Origin: Clostridia bacterium
Lineage (GTDB): Bacteria; Bacillota; Peptococcia; DRI-13; SM3-B62
Length of the DNA stretch: 62,169 nt
NCBI GenBank assembly: GCA_018433675.1
Contig: JAHDQS010000015.1
Location: forward strand, 1 to 62,169
Direction: 5' to 3'
The notes under the pieces were generated by a model, which did not search any database, was not told the DNA's origin, and was given only the letters and a program-made list of their open reading frames with translations. Below are positions 35,283 to 43,221 of the stretch, in pieces. The number at the start of each line of letters is the position of its first letter. Within the stretch, counting starts at the first letter, position 1. The position numbers were made by a program, and so were the translations under genes.

Positions 35283-36506
35283 ATGAAATATGTAGTTGTT
35301 TTAGCAGACGGCATGGCCGATTATCCGGTTCCTGAACTGCAAGGGAAAACGCCTCTTCAGGCCGCTAAAACCCCCACCTTTGATTATCTGGCCAGGCATG
35401 GCAGGGTAGGAATGGTCAAGACAGTTCCCGACGGAATGGTGCCGGGAAGCGATACGGCGAATTTAGCGGTGATGGGCTATGATCCGAAGAAATACTACAC
35501 GGGACGTTCACCTTATGAGGCTATTAGCATTGGTTTAGACCTTGCACCTAGTGATGTTGTCTTTCGCTGTAACCTAGTTACCCTTTCCGAGGATGAGCCA
35601 TACGCAAGCAAGGTAATGCTTGATCATAGCTCGGACGAGATTTCCAGTGAAGAGGCCAGGGGATTACTGGAGCATATCAACATGAACCTGAGGAAAGAGG
35701 ATATGAATTTTTATGCAGGAGTCAGTTATCGTCATATCCTGTTGTGGAATAACGCGCCTTTTGATTTTGAACTAACACCGCCCCACGATATTATCGGGAG
35801 AAAGGTAGAGGAGTATCTTCCGAAAGGGCCTTACAGGGATATTTTCAGAGAGATGATGATAAAAAGTAGTGCCCTGTTGAAGGAGCATCCGGTCAATCTG
35901 GAGAGGAAGAAAAAGGGCTTAAACCCCGGAAATTCAATCTGGCTTTGGGGTGAAGGGAAAAAACCTGCTTTGCCAAACTTTTTCACAAAATATGGTTTAA
36001 AGGGTTCTGTTATTTCGGCCGTTGATTTGATCAAGGGTATAGCCATTTGCGCCGGGATGGAATCAATAGATGTAGAAGGAGTGACCGGGAATTATCAGAC
36101 GAATTATGAGGGTAAGACCCAGGCTGCTCTGGAGGCCCTTAATAACGGACAGGATTTTGTTTACATCCATCTGGAAGGACCTGATGAGTGCGGTCACCGT
36201 TACGAGATAGAAAACAAGGTGAAAGCCATTGAATACATTGACAGCCGTGTTGCCAAGCCCATCTTGGAAGGACTTGAAAATATGCGGGAGGATTATAAAA
36301 TAATGGTGCTGCCTGATCACCCGACACCCTTGAAGCTGCGCACTCATACCTCAGAACCGGTGCCTTATCTCATCTATCAAAGTAACGACAAAAAAGAAGA
36401 TGAAGGACAGGGTTATGACGAGTTTGCTGCTCAAAAGTCGGGGCTGAACTTTTCCGAAGGGCATTTACTGATGGATTTCTTTCTGAAAGGCCAGTTGTTG
36501 AATTAG
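35283..36506 (+). CDS. Cofactor-independent phosphoglycerate mutase-like enzyme (ApgM / proposed homoserine kinase group)
   Basis: A 407-residue alkaline-phosphatase-superfamily metalloenzyme. Metal ligands are visible: VVLADGMADYP at the start, the phospho-Ser region PGSDTANLAVMGYDP near residues 57-71, HLEGPDECGHR and LPDHPTP toward the end. Members are either archaeal-type phosphoglycerate mutases or a group proposed as alternative homoserine kinases. It starts 19 bases after cobA, so it appears to be the last gene of the cobalamin operon. No terminator is evident before the convergent ATPase gene, whose stop lies 9 bases away. A glycolytic role and a role in phosphoamino acid supply are both open. 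Confidence 0.8.
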   Translation: MKYVVVLADGMADYPVPELQGKTPLQAAKTPTFDYLARHGRVGMVKTVPDGMVPGSDTANLAVMGYDPKKYYTGRSPYEAISIGLDLAPSDVVFRCNLVTLSEDEPYASKVMLDHSSDEISSEEARGLLEHINMNLRKEDMNFYAGVSYRHILLWNNAPFDFELTPPHDIIGRKVEEYLPKGPYRDIFREMMIKSSALLKEHPVNLERKKKGLNPGNSIWLWGEGKKPALPNFFTKYGLKGSVISAVDLIKGIAICAGMESIDVEGVTGNYQTNYEGKTQAALEALNNGQDFVYIHLEGPDECGHRYEIENKVKAIEYIDSRVAKPILEGLENMREDYKIMVLPDHPTPLKLRTHTSEPVPYLIYQSNDKKEDEGQGYDEFAAQKSGLNFSEGHLLMDFFLKGQLLN

Positions 36507-36515
36507 GCCTTATGA

Positions 36516-37811
36516 TTACATACAAAAAGCTGCATACAATGGTACGGTCTTTTTCCCATTTTCAAAACTGAAGTTTTTGGTTGAAAACTTTACGGCGTAT
36601 TCCGGTTTGTAGGCTGCGATATAGACGCCAAGGCTCTTTGCCTTTGTGTTGTCCGCAGACTTTACTTCAACCGGAATTATTTTTCCTTCTCGCTGGATTA
36701 CAAAGTCAACCTCCGCTTCTCTGTTGGAAGTCCAGTAATAGCTTGTGTATCCGTTGGCTGTTAATTGAGAACAGATATAGTTTTCAGCCATACTGCCCTT
36801 GAAGTCATCAAGCTCGTTGGAGAGATAGAGAATATCTTCGGGGATAACCTCTTTTTTTGCACACAGCAAACCGACATCCGACACGTAGATTTTGAAGTTG
36901 TTAATATCACGGTAGTTTTCCAGGGGTTTTTTCGGTTGCTCGACACGATAGATACGGGTAACGATACCGGAGAGGACAAGCCATTCAATAGCGTTTTCGA
37001 ACTCTGCTGCTCTTGCACCTTTTTTGATGAGTTTATACTGAAACCTCGTATTTTTCTTTGCGAGCTGAACAGTAATATTATCGTAGACAAGCCGTGTTTT
37101 CTTGATTTCGTTGGTGGTGTTGTATTTGCTCATATCGTTAAGGTAGCTGGCAAGTATCATTTCCTGTGTGTGACGGATCAGAATAAAGTTTTTGGTTTCA
37201 AGATATTTATTTACACAATCCGGCATACCGCCAACAACAAGGTATTGTCGATAATAACTGAGAGCTGTGTCGTGAAGAACAGAAGGCATTGGCTTGTCTT
37301 TGGCAAAACAATCTTTTATGTGCTTAATCAAATCGTATTCACCACAGGCAAGCAGAAATTCCTCCATATCCATCGGATATAAGGTTATCATATCTGCCTT
37401 GCCGACAGGAAAGGAGAACTTTTCACGGTTTACTGCTACACCCAAAAGACTGCCGGCAACAATGATGTGGTATTCCGGTGCGTTTTCAAAAAAGTATTTA
37501 AGTGAAGTCAGGGCGCGTTCGCAGAGTTGGATTTCATCCAGTACAATAAGTGTCTTTTCTTTGATAATGGTTTGGCCCGCAAGACGAGAAAGAATAGGAA
37601 TCAAGTAGTATGGGTCTATGTTCTCGTCGAATGTCTTAATGAGTTGGGGATTTGTTTCAAAATTAAAATATGCAACGTTCTCATAATATTCACGTCCAAA
37701 CTCAAGTATCGAATAGGTTTTACCGACTTGTCTTGTTCCTTGGATAATTAAAGGCTTGCGGTGCGGGCTCGTTTTCCAATTCTTTAGGTATTCACTTATT
37801 TTTCTATACAT
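36516..37811 (-). CDS. AAA_14 / DUF4143 ATPase
   Basis: A 431-residue ATPase with the AAA_14 domain (Walker A GTRQVGKTYSI near residues 25-35, Walker B LIVLDEIQLCERAL) and a C-terminal DUF4143 domain that ends with a restriction-endonuclease-like motif (SNREAEVDFVIQREGKIIPVEVKSA). These proteins are common in accessory regions; their function is not established, though mobile-element and toxin-antitoxin links have been proposed. ATG 37811 follows GAAAGGAG on the minus strand, and TATAAT lies at 37847-37842. A perfect inverted repeat overlaps the start. It is the left edge of the accessory island. Confidence 0.85.
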   Translation of the reverse strand: MYRKISEYLKNWKTSPHRKPLIIQGTRQVGKTYSILEFGREYYENVAYFNFETNPQLIKTFDENIDPYYLIPILSRLAGQTIIKEKTLIVLDEIQLCERALTSLKYFFENAPEYHIIVAGSLLGVAVNREKFSFPVGKADMITLYPMDMEEFLLACGEYDLIKHIKDCFAKDKPMPSVLHDTALSYYRQYLVVGGMPDCVNKYLETKNFILIRHTQEMILASYLNDMSKYNTTNEIKKTRLVYDNITVQLAKKNTRFQYKLIKKGARAAEFENAIEWLVLSGIVTRIYRVEQPKKPLENYRDINNFKIYVSDVGLLCAKKEVIPEDILYLSNELDDFKGSMAENYICSQLTANGYTSYYWTSNREAEVDFVIQREGKIIPVEVKSADNTKAKSLGVYIAAYKPEYAVKFSTKNFSFENGKKTVPLYAAFCM

Positions 37812-37842
37812 ACTGGCAGTCTCCTTTCAAAAACTGCCAGTA
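37811..37842 (-). promoter_or_regulatory. Inverted repeat over the ATPase start and ribosome site
   Basis: TACTGGCAGT (37811-37820) and ACTGCCAGTA (37833-37842) are perfectly complementary. The ribosome site AAAGGAG lies in the loop and the ATG abuts the arm, while the -10 hexamer overlaps the other arm. It could be an operator or an mRNA hairpin. A second pair, ATTCGTGT (37854-37861) / ACACGAAT (37901-37908), lies upstream. Confidence 0.5.
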
Positions 37843-37954
37843 TTATAGCATTTATTCGTGTAATAAACAAGGAATAAAATCAAAGAAATAACACAAAAAC
37901 ACACGAATAATATGTATAAAAAAACACATTTCGACACGAAAACTATTTAAGAAA

Positions 37955-37976
37955 GCCAGAAGAACCGTTCCTCAGG
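37955..37976 (+). repeat. REP-like motif, left copy
   Basis: The 21 bases at 37956-37976 (CCAGAAGAACCGT..CCTCAGG) recur at 44409-44429 with one mismatch, same orientation. The core AGAACCGTYCC resembles the repeats associated with REP-type tyrosine transposases in clostridia. The two copies bracket the island. Confidence 0.5.
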
Positions 37977-38046
37977 CTCCCTCTGTGGATTATAAGGAAA
38001 AATTAATCCGTTTTTTGTTGAGGCTTTGATTGTTTTGGATTATAAG

Positions 38047-38096
38047 CACACCAAAGTTTATTGCATGTGTGCAGGTTAATTTTGGTGTGTTTTTTG
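38047..38096 (+). terminator. Terminator-like hairpin
   Basis: CACACCAAA (38047-38055) pairs with TTTGGTGTG (38081-38089), followed by seven T. No gene on the plus strand ends just before it, so it may be a relic of a lost gene. A second perfect hairpin follows at 38107-38131. Confidence 0.55.
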
Positions 38097-38106
38097 TATA
38101 GCGAAA

Positions 38107-38131
38107 AGGGGCTGTTAGCGCAACAGCCCCT
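38107..38131. repeat. Perfect short hairpin AGGGGCTGTT / AACAGCCCCT
   Basis: A 10-bp perfect stem with loop AGCGC, followed by TTATGATTG. It is symmetrical enough to work as a bidirectional stem and stands 35 bases before the lipoprotein start. The 37812-38165 stretch otherwise holds only the ATPase promoter and the repeats listed. Confidence 0.5.
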
Positions 38132-38165
38132 TATGATTGATATAATATTCTTGAGGTGATTCTTA

Positions 38166-40070
38166 ATGCGAAAAATTTCGATTGTTATCATTCTCTTTAT
38201 TATGATAATCAGTACAGGCTGTCAAGCTGTTTCGGCCCATAAAACTGTACTTCAGGATAAAGACGGAGTGTCGATGGTGGATCTTAAAGAAATCAGTGAC
38301 TTGCTTAAAATGGACATTTTAGCTGAAAAGGACGATGTTATCCTAAAACAAGATGCCGTCTCTTTAAAACTTAATATTGGATCAGTATATGTCTATAAGG
38401 ATAAGCATCTCATGGCCCTACTTGAAAAGCCTGCAAAATATGTAGATGGCCGGGTTTATGTACCTCTTGCCTTCTTCACCAATATTTTAAAAGCCGATAT
38501 AAAGATTGACCAAGATGACAAAGTGACTTCCGCAAAGGATAATTTTTCATTATACAATGTTGTCAAATTTCTGCCGGAAAATGTTCTGGCTGCGATTAAT
38601 GATAAAAATTACCCGTATAGAGACAGCCTGCTGAAAGTGGTTGAATTTCCGCAGTCATTAGAGATTGGTCTGCCAAGAATTAACCTTAAAAAAGTAATTG
38701 ATACAAAGCCCTTGCCTGCTTATGCGAGAAAAGATTTAATAGCGCATGGATATAAATTTCCGAAAATAATCAATTTTGCTCTGGAGGATTACAACATAAT
38801 AAAAGGTGTATGGGAAATCACATCTGAACAAATTAACTATGCAAAAGAAATATATCCAGAGCTGAGAAATTATAATATCGAGAATTGGACCAATAATTAT
38901 TATCAAGCGTATTATTCAGCCAAAGACGAGCAGTTATTTAATAATAATCAAACTCAACAATTGGAACAATTGAAGATCCCACCCCATGACATAAAGCTTC
39001 TATATGAAGCAACCCGAGGGGGATTACCGCTCAATGTTTCCGAGGATGATTTAAAAGATATATTAGCGAGTCAATATGCCTTCATCATTGAACAGATTAC
39101 GGATCTCGCGGAAAATAACCAGATTAATAAGGATAAAGAAATAGATCCAGACAGCAGACTTCCTGTTGAAGAGATTGACGGCATATTGGGTGTATTAGCT
39201 GAAGATTTGGCTCGATTACTACATCTAGAGTTTTCTATAGAACAAGATATAATTTTTTTTAAAAAAGATGATATCTTGTTGAAGATTACTCTAAATAATG
39301 GATATGTCTATAGGGATAGGTATCTTCTAGATGTCTTAGAAGCAAAGCCCACACGTAATAATGGCAAGGTCTATATTCCTGTGGAGTTTCTTGCGGATAC
39401 TTTAGGAGTTCCTCTAAGAAGTGACACACAAAATCAGATCTATATTGCAGATAGTGAATTTTCGTTATATAACTACATAAAGTTTTTGCCCCAAGAAGTC
39501 GTAAGAGCAATCAATGATTTAAGCTATCCTTATCGTGATGAGATATTAAAAGGCGTCGAACTTCCCAGGTCTATGAATATCCAAACCCCTAAAATTAACA
39601 CGGAAAAGATTATTGTTACCACTCCTCTAGAGGCGTATGCCTATGATTTTAAAGGAATATTAAAGAACCAGGGGTATACGGATGAAGAAATTGCCCAATT
39701 CACATACGAGGACTATCGGGTATTAGAAAGCAGCTGGAAACTTCCTCAAGAAAGTATTGAAGCGACAAAAAGAGCATATCCCGAATTAAGACACGAGAAT
39801 TTGAAGAACTGGACGTACGGGGATAAAGAAGCCTATTCGATCTCTAAGGATAAATTAGCCCTGAGAAGATGTTTTACATTGTCTCAGATGGAATACTTAC
39901 AAAAAAACGGGATTCTGTTAGAGGACGCATTTTATTTGTTAAAAGAATTATATAGGCCAGAATCAATAATTAACTGCTCCCCTGATGAAATAAAAAAGAT
40001 CATTGAAGGGTATTATCAGTCATCTATTAGCATGATTAGGGGTATGGCTGGTTTTAATCAAGAGAAGTAA
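38166..40070 (+). CDS. Lipoprotein with two tandem copies of a copper-amine-oxidase-N-like plus helical module
   Basis: 634 residues. A signal peptide with lipobox ISTGC (Cys about residue 19) points to surface attachment. The mature protein is an internal duplication. Each half has a beta-rich stalk-type segment (VYVYKDKHLMALLEKPAKY..GRVYVPLAFF; VYRDRYLLDVLEAKPT..GKVYIPVEFL). Each is followed by SLYN..KFLP..V..AIND..YPYRD, PLPAYA/PLEAYA, YEDYRVLESSW-type and YPELR..N..NWT segments. The first part resembles the copper amine oxidase N-terminal (stalk) domain; the helical part is not recognised. The ribosome site TTGAGGTG precedes the ATG. A second lipoprotein is encoded 1.8 kb on, but they are not related. 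Confidence 0.65.
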   Translation: MRKISIVIILFIMIISTGCQAVSAHKTVLQDKDGVSMVDLKEISDLLKMDILAEKDDVILKQDAVSLKLNIGSVYVYKDKHLMALLEKPAKYVDGRVYVPLAFFTNILKADIKIDQDDKVTSAKDNFSLYNVVKFLPENVLAAINDKNYPYRDSLLKVVEFPQSLEIGLPRINLKKVIDTKPLPAYARKDLIAHGYKFPKIINFALEDYNIIKGVWEITSEQINYAKEIYPELRNYNIENWTNNYYQAYYSAKDEQLFNNNQTQQLEQLKIPPHDIKLLYEATRGGLPLNVSEDDLKDILASQYAFIIEQITDLAENNQINKDKEIDPDSRLPVEEIDGILGVLAEDLARLLHLEFSIEQDIIFFKKDDILLKITLNNGYVYRDRYLLDVLEAKPTRNNGKVYIPVEFLADTLGVPLRSDTQNQIYIADSEFSLYNYIKFLPQEVVRAINDLSYPYRDEILKGVELPRSMNIQTPKINTEKIIVTTPLEAYAYDFKGILKNQGYTDEEIAQFTYEDYRVLESSWKLPQESIEATKRAYPELRHENLKNWTYGDKEAYSISKDKLALRRCFTLSQMEYLQKNGILLEDAFYLLKELYRPESIINCSPDEIKKIIEGYYQSSISMIRGMAGFNQEK

Positions 40071-40074
40071 TACG

Positions 40075-40187
40075 ATTAAGTGACGTATTCCCTCCACCTG
40101 AAGAAGTGGGGGCTTCTTGGGACCTACCAACTAACGTCGGTATAATTACCAAGCTATCCCCGTTCGCCCAACGGTTCATATATTTTA
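40075..40187 (-). ncRNA. Possible right end / omega-RNA region of an IS200/IS605 element
   Basis: Directly downstream of the decayed tnpB (minus strand). Reading the minus strand it has GTTGGGCGAACGGGG, CGACGTTAGTTGG and then GAAGCCCCCAC..AGGTGGAGG, a 7-bp hairpin with one mismatch (40090-40113). This layout and the terminal hairpin are those of IS605-type right ends, which encode the TnpB guide RNA. Whether RNA is still made is unknown. Confidence 0.45.
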
Positions 40188-41060
40188 TTAGGCTATACCA
40201 AGTATCCGGCAACCTTCGTTTTTAATATTGATGGCAGCATTGACGTCCCTTTCAAGTTCTCTTTTGCACTGGGGGCAGAGCCAGTTTTAAGCCTTGCGCC
40301 ATATCCCGCATATTGAGGTTTTCTATTGCAACTGCATCATAGGCATTGGTTATCTGCCTGGAGAGCTTATGCAAAAAGTCCTTTCGTTGTTTGGCTACTT
40401 TTTCATGGAGTTTCGCTACTTTTTGTCGTTGCTTTTCACGATTTTTACTACCCTTTTTACGTTTGGATAATTTACCTTGGGCTTTCTTTAGTTTTGCTTC
40501 TGCTTGTCGATAATATCGGGGTATTCCGCGCTGTTTCCTTCGCTATCTATATATAGCGATTTCGAGGAGTAGTCCAAACCTAGCCTTGTTTCAATTTTTG
40601 CTGTTTTCGGTGTGATTTTGGCATCATTCTCAATCAGTATGGATATATAATATTTCCCTGTAGGTGTTTGACTGATGGTGGCTGATTTGTCGAATTGTTT
40701 TAGCGTCTATCAGCCGGATTGTTCCTCTTTGGTTGTTGGTGGCGTAGGATTTTTTGTCATGACGCTTACTTTTGAATTTTGGAAAGTCGCTTGCTTTATT
40801 ACGGAAGAATTTTCTGTAAGCTGTATTCAGGTTTAGCTGGGCGTTTGCCAAAGCCAGACTATCCACTTCTTTGAGCCATGGGTATTCTTTTTTATACTTT
40901 GCAGGGGTTGGTGTTTTTAGCTTTTTCAAGGCTTCTTTATCTTCTTGGTTTTTTTTATATTGTTCTTTGCGTTCTGCCAGCATTTGATTGTATACAAATC
41001 TTACACAGCCGAATGTTTTTTTGATTTGTGTTACACCGATTTTTAGGAAGAATAACCAGC
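40188..41060 (-). pseudogene. tnpB: Decayed TnpB (IS200/IS605 OrfB) nuclease gene
   Basis: Remnant of an RNA-guided TnpB nuclease, broken several times. The N-terminal part reads KTFGCVRFVYNQMLAERK..NTAYRKFF, then an internal deletion joins to SATISQTPTGKYYISIL in another frame. Further on GLDYSSKSLYID..EYP loses one base before RYYRQAEAKLKKAQGKLSKR. After AIENLNMRDMAQGLK a deletion removes the region with the third catalytic residues and the first zinc cysteines. The C-terminus CPQCKRELERDVNAAINIKNEG remains in yet another frame. The start is also missing. It cannot encode an active nuclease. Confidence 0.85.
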
Positions 41061-41084
41061 AGGCAATCCATCTTCCACCTACGT

Positions 41085-41112
41085 CCTCACTTGCGGGAGC
41101 AAGGGGATTCTT
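41085..41112 (-). repeat. Second IS605-like terminal hairpin
   Basis: On the minus strand AAGAATCCCCTTGC..GCAAGTGAGGACGT resembles the terminal hairpin and flank of IS200/IS605 right ends. It lies just before the truncated N-terminus of tnpB and might be the end of another element into which, or beside which, the first inserted. Tentative. Confidence 0.35.
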
Positions 41113-41383
41113 AGTGATGGAATAATTTTGTATAATATAGTATAATATGCAAGAAACATATAAAATCATACATTTGCAAAATAAAATGAGTTAATGTAGA
41201 AATAAAATATTTTCAGATACCAGATAGCGATAAACATGGTCAAGATGGTGGAAAATCCGGGTGTTTTATCACTTAGAGTTCTCCACTTCTCTATAAACAA
41301 CCAGCATATATCTGAAATATATAAAATATTATAATATCAGGCAAATAGGTAGGTGATAAGATATGTTGCGTATTGCTGTTGAG

Positions 41384-41430
41384 TATTCCGGAGTACTTTG
41401 CGCCACCTGTCCGGTCATTGGGGGACACCA
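41384..41430 (-). repeat. IS21-type end sequence (solitary)
   Basis: On the minus strand the sequence GGACAGGTGGCGCAAAGTAC then TCCGGAATACT parallels the GGACAGGTGGCTC...TGGAATATT end repeats at 41,690 and 43,190. Inverse GTGTCC / GGACAC-like motifs flank it. No istA or istB gene is present. The rest of 41170-41500 is AT-rich without a supported gene. Confidence 0.45.
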
Positions 41431-41504
41431 TTCCGTTTTTAACGGAGCCAGTATCTATGATAGAAACCCATGATTCGAATAGAGTACACTCTAGCTCCAA
41501 GTTG

Positions 41505-41608
41505 CCATTTACATGGAGCCTCTACCGATATGGCTAGTTCGCCTAAGGAAGCACCAAGTAGGCGCTGCGGTTTAACAGGCTACCATATCGGTCTCTCCAT
41601 GTAAATGG
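41505..41608. repeat. 104-bp imperfect palindrome (mini-element-like)
   Basis: CCATTTACATGGAG (41505-41518) and ACCGATATGG (41524-41533) are complementary to CCATATCGGT (41583-41592) and CTCCATGTAAATGG (41595-41608). An inner CGCCTA / TAGGCG pair (41540 and 41559 region) makes a smaller hairpin. It has the shape of a MITE or a transcribed structured RNA; no open frame lies within. Confidence 0.7.
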
Positions 41609-41648
41609 TTCGCTTCGCCAAATCTAAGTCAACTTTTATGATAATAGG

Positions 41649-41719
41649 GTGGCTCTGTCTATCCGGATTTGTGGCTCACTCTATATCGGACAGGTGGCTC
41701 TTACGCACTGGAATATTCA
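41649..41719 (+). repeat. IS21-type end with three GTGGCTC repeats; left arm of a 59-bp inverted repeat
   Basis: GTGGCTC recurs at about 41650, 41671 and 41694, each followed by a CCGGA / TCGGA / CTGGA box, the multiple terminal repeats typical of IS21-family ends. Bases 41661-41719 are the perfect inverse of 43163-43221. Confidence 0.7.
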
Positions 41720-41809
41720 TTAAGATATTCCGCCATGATATAAAAAAAACATATGCTGGCAGTACAAACGTTAGTTGAGTCTTCTATAATGCACAGTAAA
41801 ACTGTTGTA

Positions 41810-41851
41810 CAATAATGTAACGTGATATTATAATATCACGTTACATTATTG
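41810..41851. repeat. Perfect 42-bp palindrome
   Basis: The half-site AATAATGTAACGTGATATTA is followed immediately by its exact complement, with one further C-G pair outside; there is no central spacer. It is 35 bases upstream of the lipoprotein GTG. It could be a dimeric operator, a transcript-end structure or a mobile-element core. Confidence 0.85.
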
Positions 41852-41885
41852 ATTATTTTACATTTAAGAAAGGAAATGATATGTC

Positions 41886-42929
41886 GTGAAAAAAACTCTA
41901 ATAATACTTCTCATTTTAATTCTCGGCTTAGTTGGTTGTTCAAATGCAAATATAATGGAAGACACACCAATTGATAATGAAGATACAGGTATAATTGAAA
42001 ACATTAAAATAGATTATGACAATCTACAAGACTATAAAATATCAAAATCTTTTTGGTATTCCGATGATACAATAATATTTGCCTTTGAACAGCCTGGTGA
42101 AAAGGAATTTTTAAAACTATTATTCTATAATACCGATACAAATAAAGAAGAATTGATGTATGAAGAACAGGTTTTAGTTCAAAATACGGATTCATTCATG
42201 GAGAACGCCGAAGAAATAGGATATCAAAATGAGGAGAAGGTCTTATTCTTTAATAAAGATACTTTGCAATTAAGTTCAGAATATGCCAAACCAAATACTG
42301 TAAAATATATTCAGTTTTCTCCGGATATGAAATATCTTGCGCAAATAGAAGATAGTGGTTTATATATTTTGAATAGAGATTTAGACAATAAGATACTACT
42401 TAATAATAACGAGGATAAATATATTGGTTTAAATTGGGCGGACGATAATTCAAAGCTATTATATATTGATAACAGTTATTCGGATGTAAATATTATAGAT
42501 ATAAATTCTAAGACAAAAACAATTATTCAGGGAGACAAGGATTTTAAATATCCGGACAATATCGTTGATTTATTGTCGTGCCGTTTGTTGCCAAATAGTA
42601 ATGATGTACTTGTTAATATGCTGTGTGAGAATGGAAATAGCCTTGCTGTACTGTATAATGACAAAAATTATGAATCGACCATCATAGCTGAAGATGGAGA
42701 AAATACAGTTTTGGATGTTAATAATTCCGTTATCTTATACTCAATAAATAAAAACAGTTCAAATGAAAATCAATTAGTACATTATGATTATGCTAATGAA
42801 AATAAAAAAGTAATAAATAGTACGAGTGACTATATAATTTGTGCAGACATTTCACCTGATGGTAATCGTGTTGTTGTAGGTACGTATAAAAGTGGAAATA
42901 GCAAATTGTATATTGTACCGATTAAGTAG
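41886..42929 (+). CDS. Lipoprotein with beta-propeller-like repeats
   Basis: 347 residues, AT-rich. The signal peptide ends in lipobox GLVGC (Cys about residue 18). The remainder has WD40/TolB-like short blades such as VKYIQFSPDMKYLAQIEDSGLYIL, IGLNWADDNSKLLYIDN and ADISPDGNRVVVGT, suggesting a surface-exposed propeller. GTG 41886 is the annotated start; AAAGGAAATG lies about 10 bases upstream. The gene is enclosed with a terminator between the 59-bp inverted repeats and has no evident partner gene. Function unknown. Confidence 0.7.
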   Translation: MKKTLIILLILILGLVGCSNANIMEDTPIDNEDTGIIENIKIDYDNLQDYKISKSFWYSDDTIIFAFEQPGEKEFLKLLFYNTDTNKEELMYEEQVLVQNTDSFMENAEEIGYQNEEKVLFFNKDTLQLSSEYAKPNTVKYIQFSPDMKYLAQIEDSGLYILNRDLDNKILLNNNEDKYIGLNWADDNSKLLYIDNSYSDVNIIDINSKTKTIIQGDKDFKYPDNIVDLLSCRLLPNSNDVLVNMLCENGNSLAVLYNDKNYESTIIAEDGENTVLDVNNSVILYSINKNSSNENQLVHYDYANENKKVINSTSDYIICADISPDGNRVVVGTYKSGNSKLYIVPIK

Positions 42930-43058
42930 CCTGTACCATGTCATGATACCAATCAATTAATCACTTATTTTCCAAAGGATCAAAAAACGCTGGATAACAT
43001 TCAAAAACTTCTAATATTATCGTAAAGGTGATTGGGAAATATACAATAAAGCTTAAAA

Positions 43059-43100
43059 AGTCCTCTTCTCATTTGTTTTAGTGGTAAGGAGGATTTTTTT
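43059..43100 (+). terminator. Terminator downstream of the propeller lipoprotein
   Basis: AGTCCTCTT (43059-43067) pairs with AAGGAGGAT (43086-43094) with a G-T pair, followed by seven T. A further GGGGTTTATA / TATAAACCCC hairpin occupies about 43133-43158. Confidence 0.6.
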
Positions 43101-43162
43101 GTGTAACAAAAGTTTTTTACCAATGGCTGGGGGTTTATATGCTGATTCTATAAACCCCTTAT

Positions 43163-43221
43163 TGAATATTCCAGTGCGTAAGAGCCACCTGTCCGATATA
43201 GAGTGAGCCACAAATCCGGAT
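43163..43221 (-). repeat. Right arm of the 59-bp perfect inverted repeat (IS21-type end)
   Basis: Exact reverse complement of 41661-41719, carrying two of the GTGGCTC repeats on the minus strand. The outer end merges with a group II intron domain V at CCGGAT. The arms enclose 1.44 kb with the palindrome and one lipoprotein gene, and no transposase. Confidence 0.75.

Noticed and set aside
36765-37382. 205-residue plus-strand frame
   Set aside because: Antisense shadow of the DUF4143 ATPase, without ribosome site or family features.
38141-38146. TATAAT as the promoter of the first lipoprotein
   Set aside because: It would start transcription within the ribosome site, and no -35 lies at the proper distance.
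40188-41169. Active TnpB nuclease
   Set aside because: The reading frame is broken several times and catalytic and zinc segments are deleted.
41505-41608. Integron attC-like site
   Set aside because: A GTTTAAC is present, but the required RYYYAAC and GTTRRRY core sites are not at the ends and no integrase is nearby.
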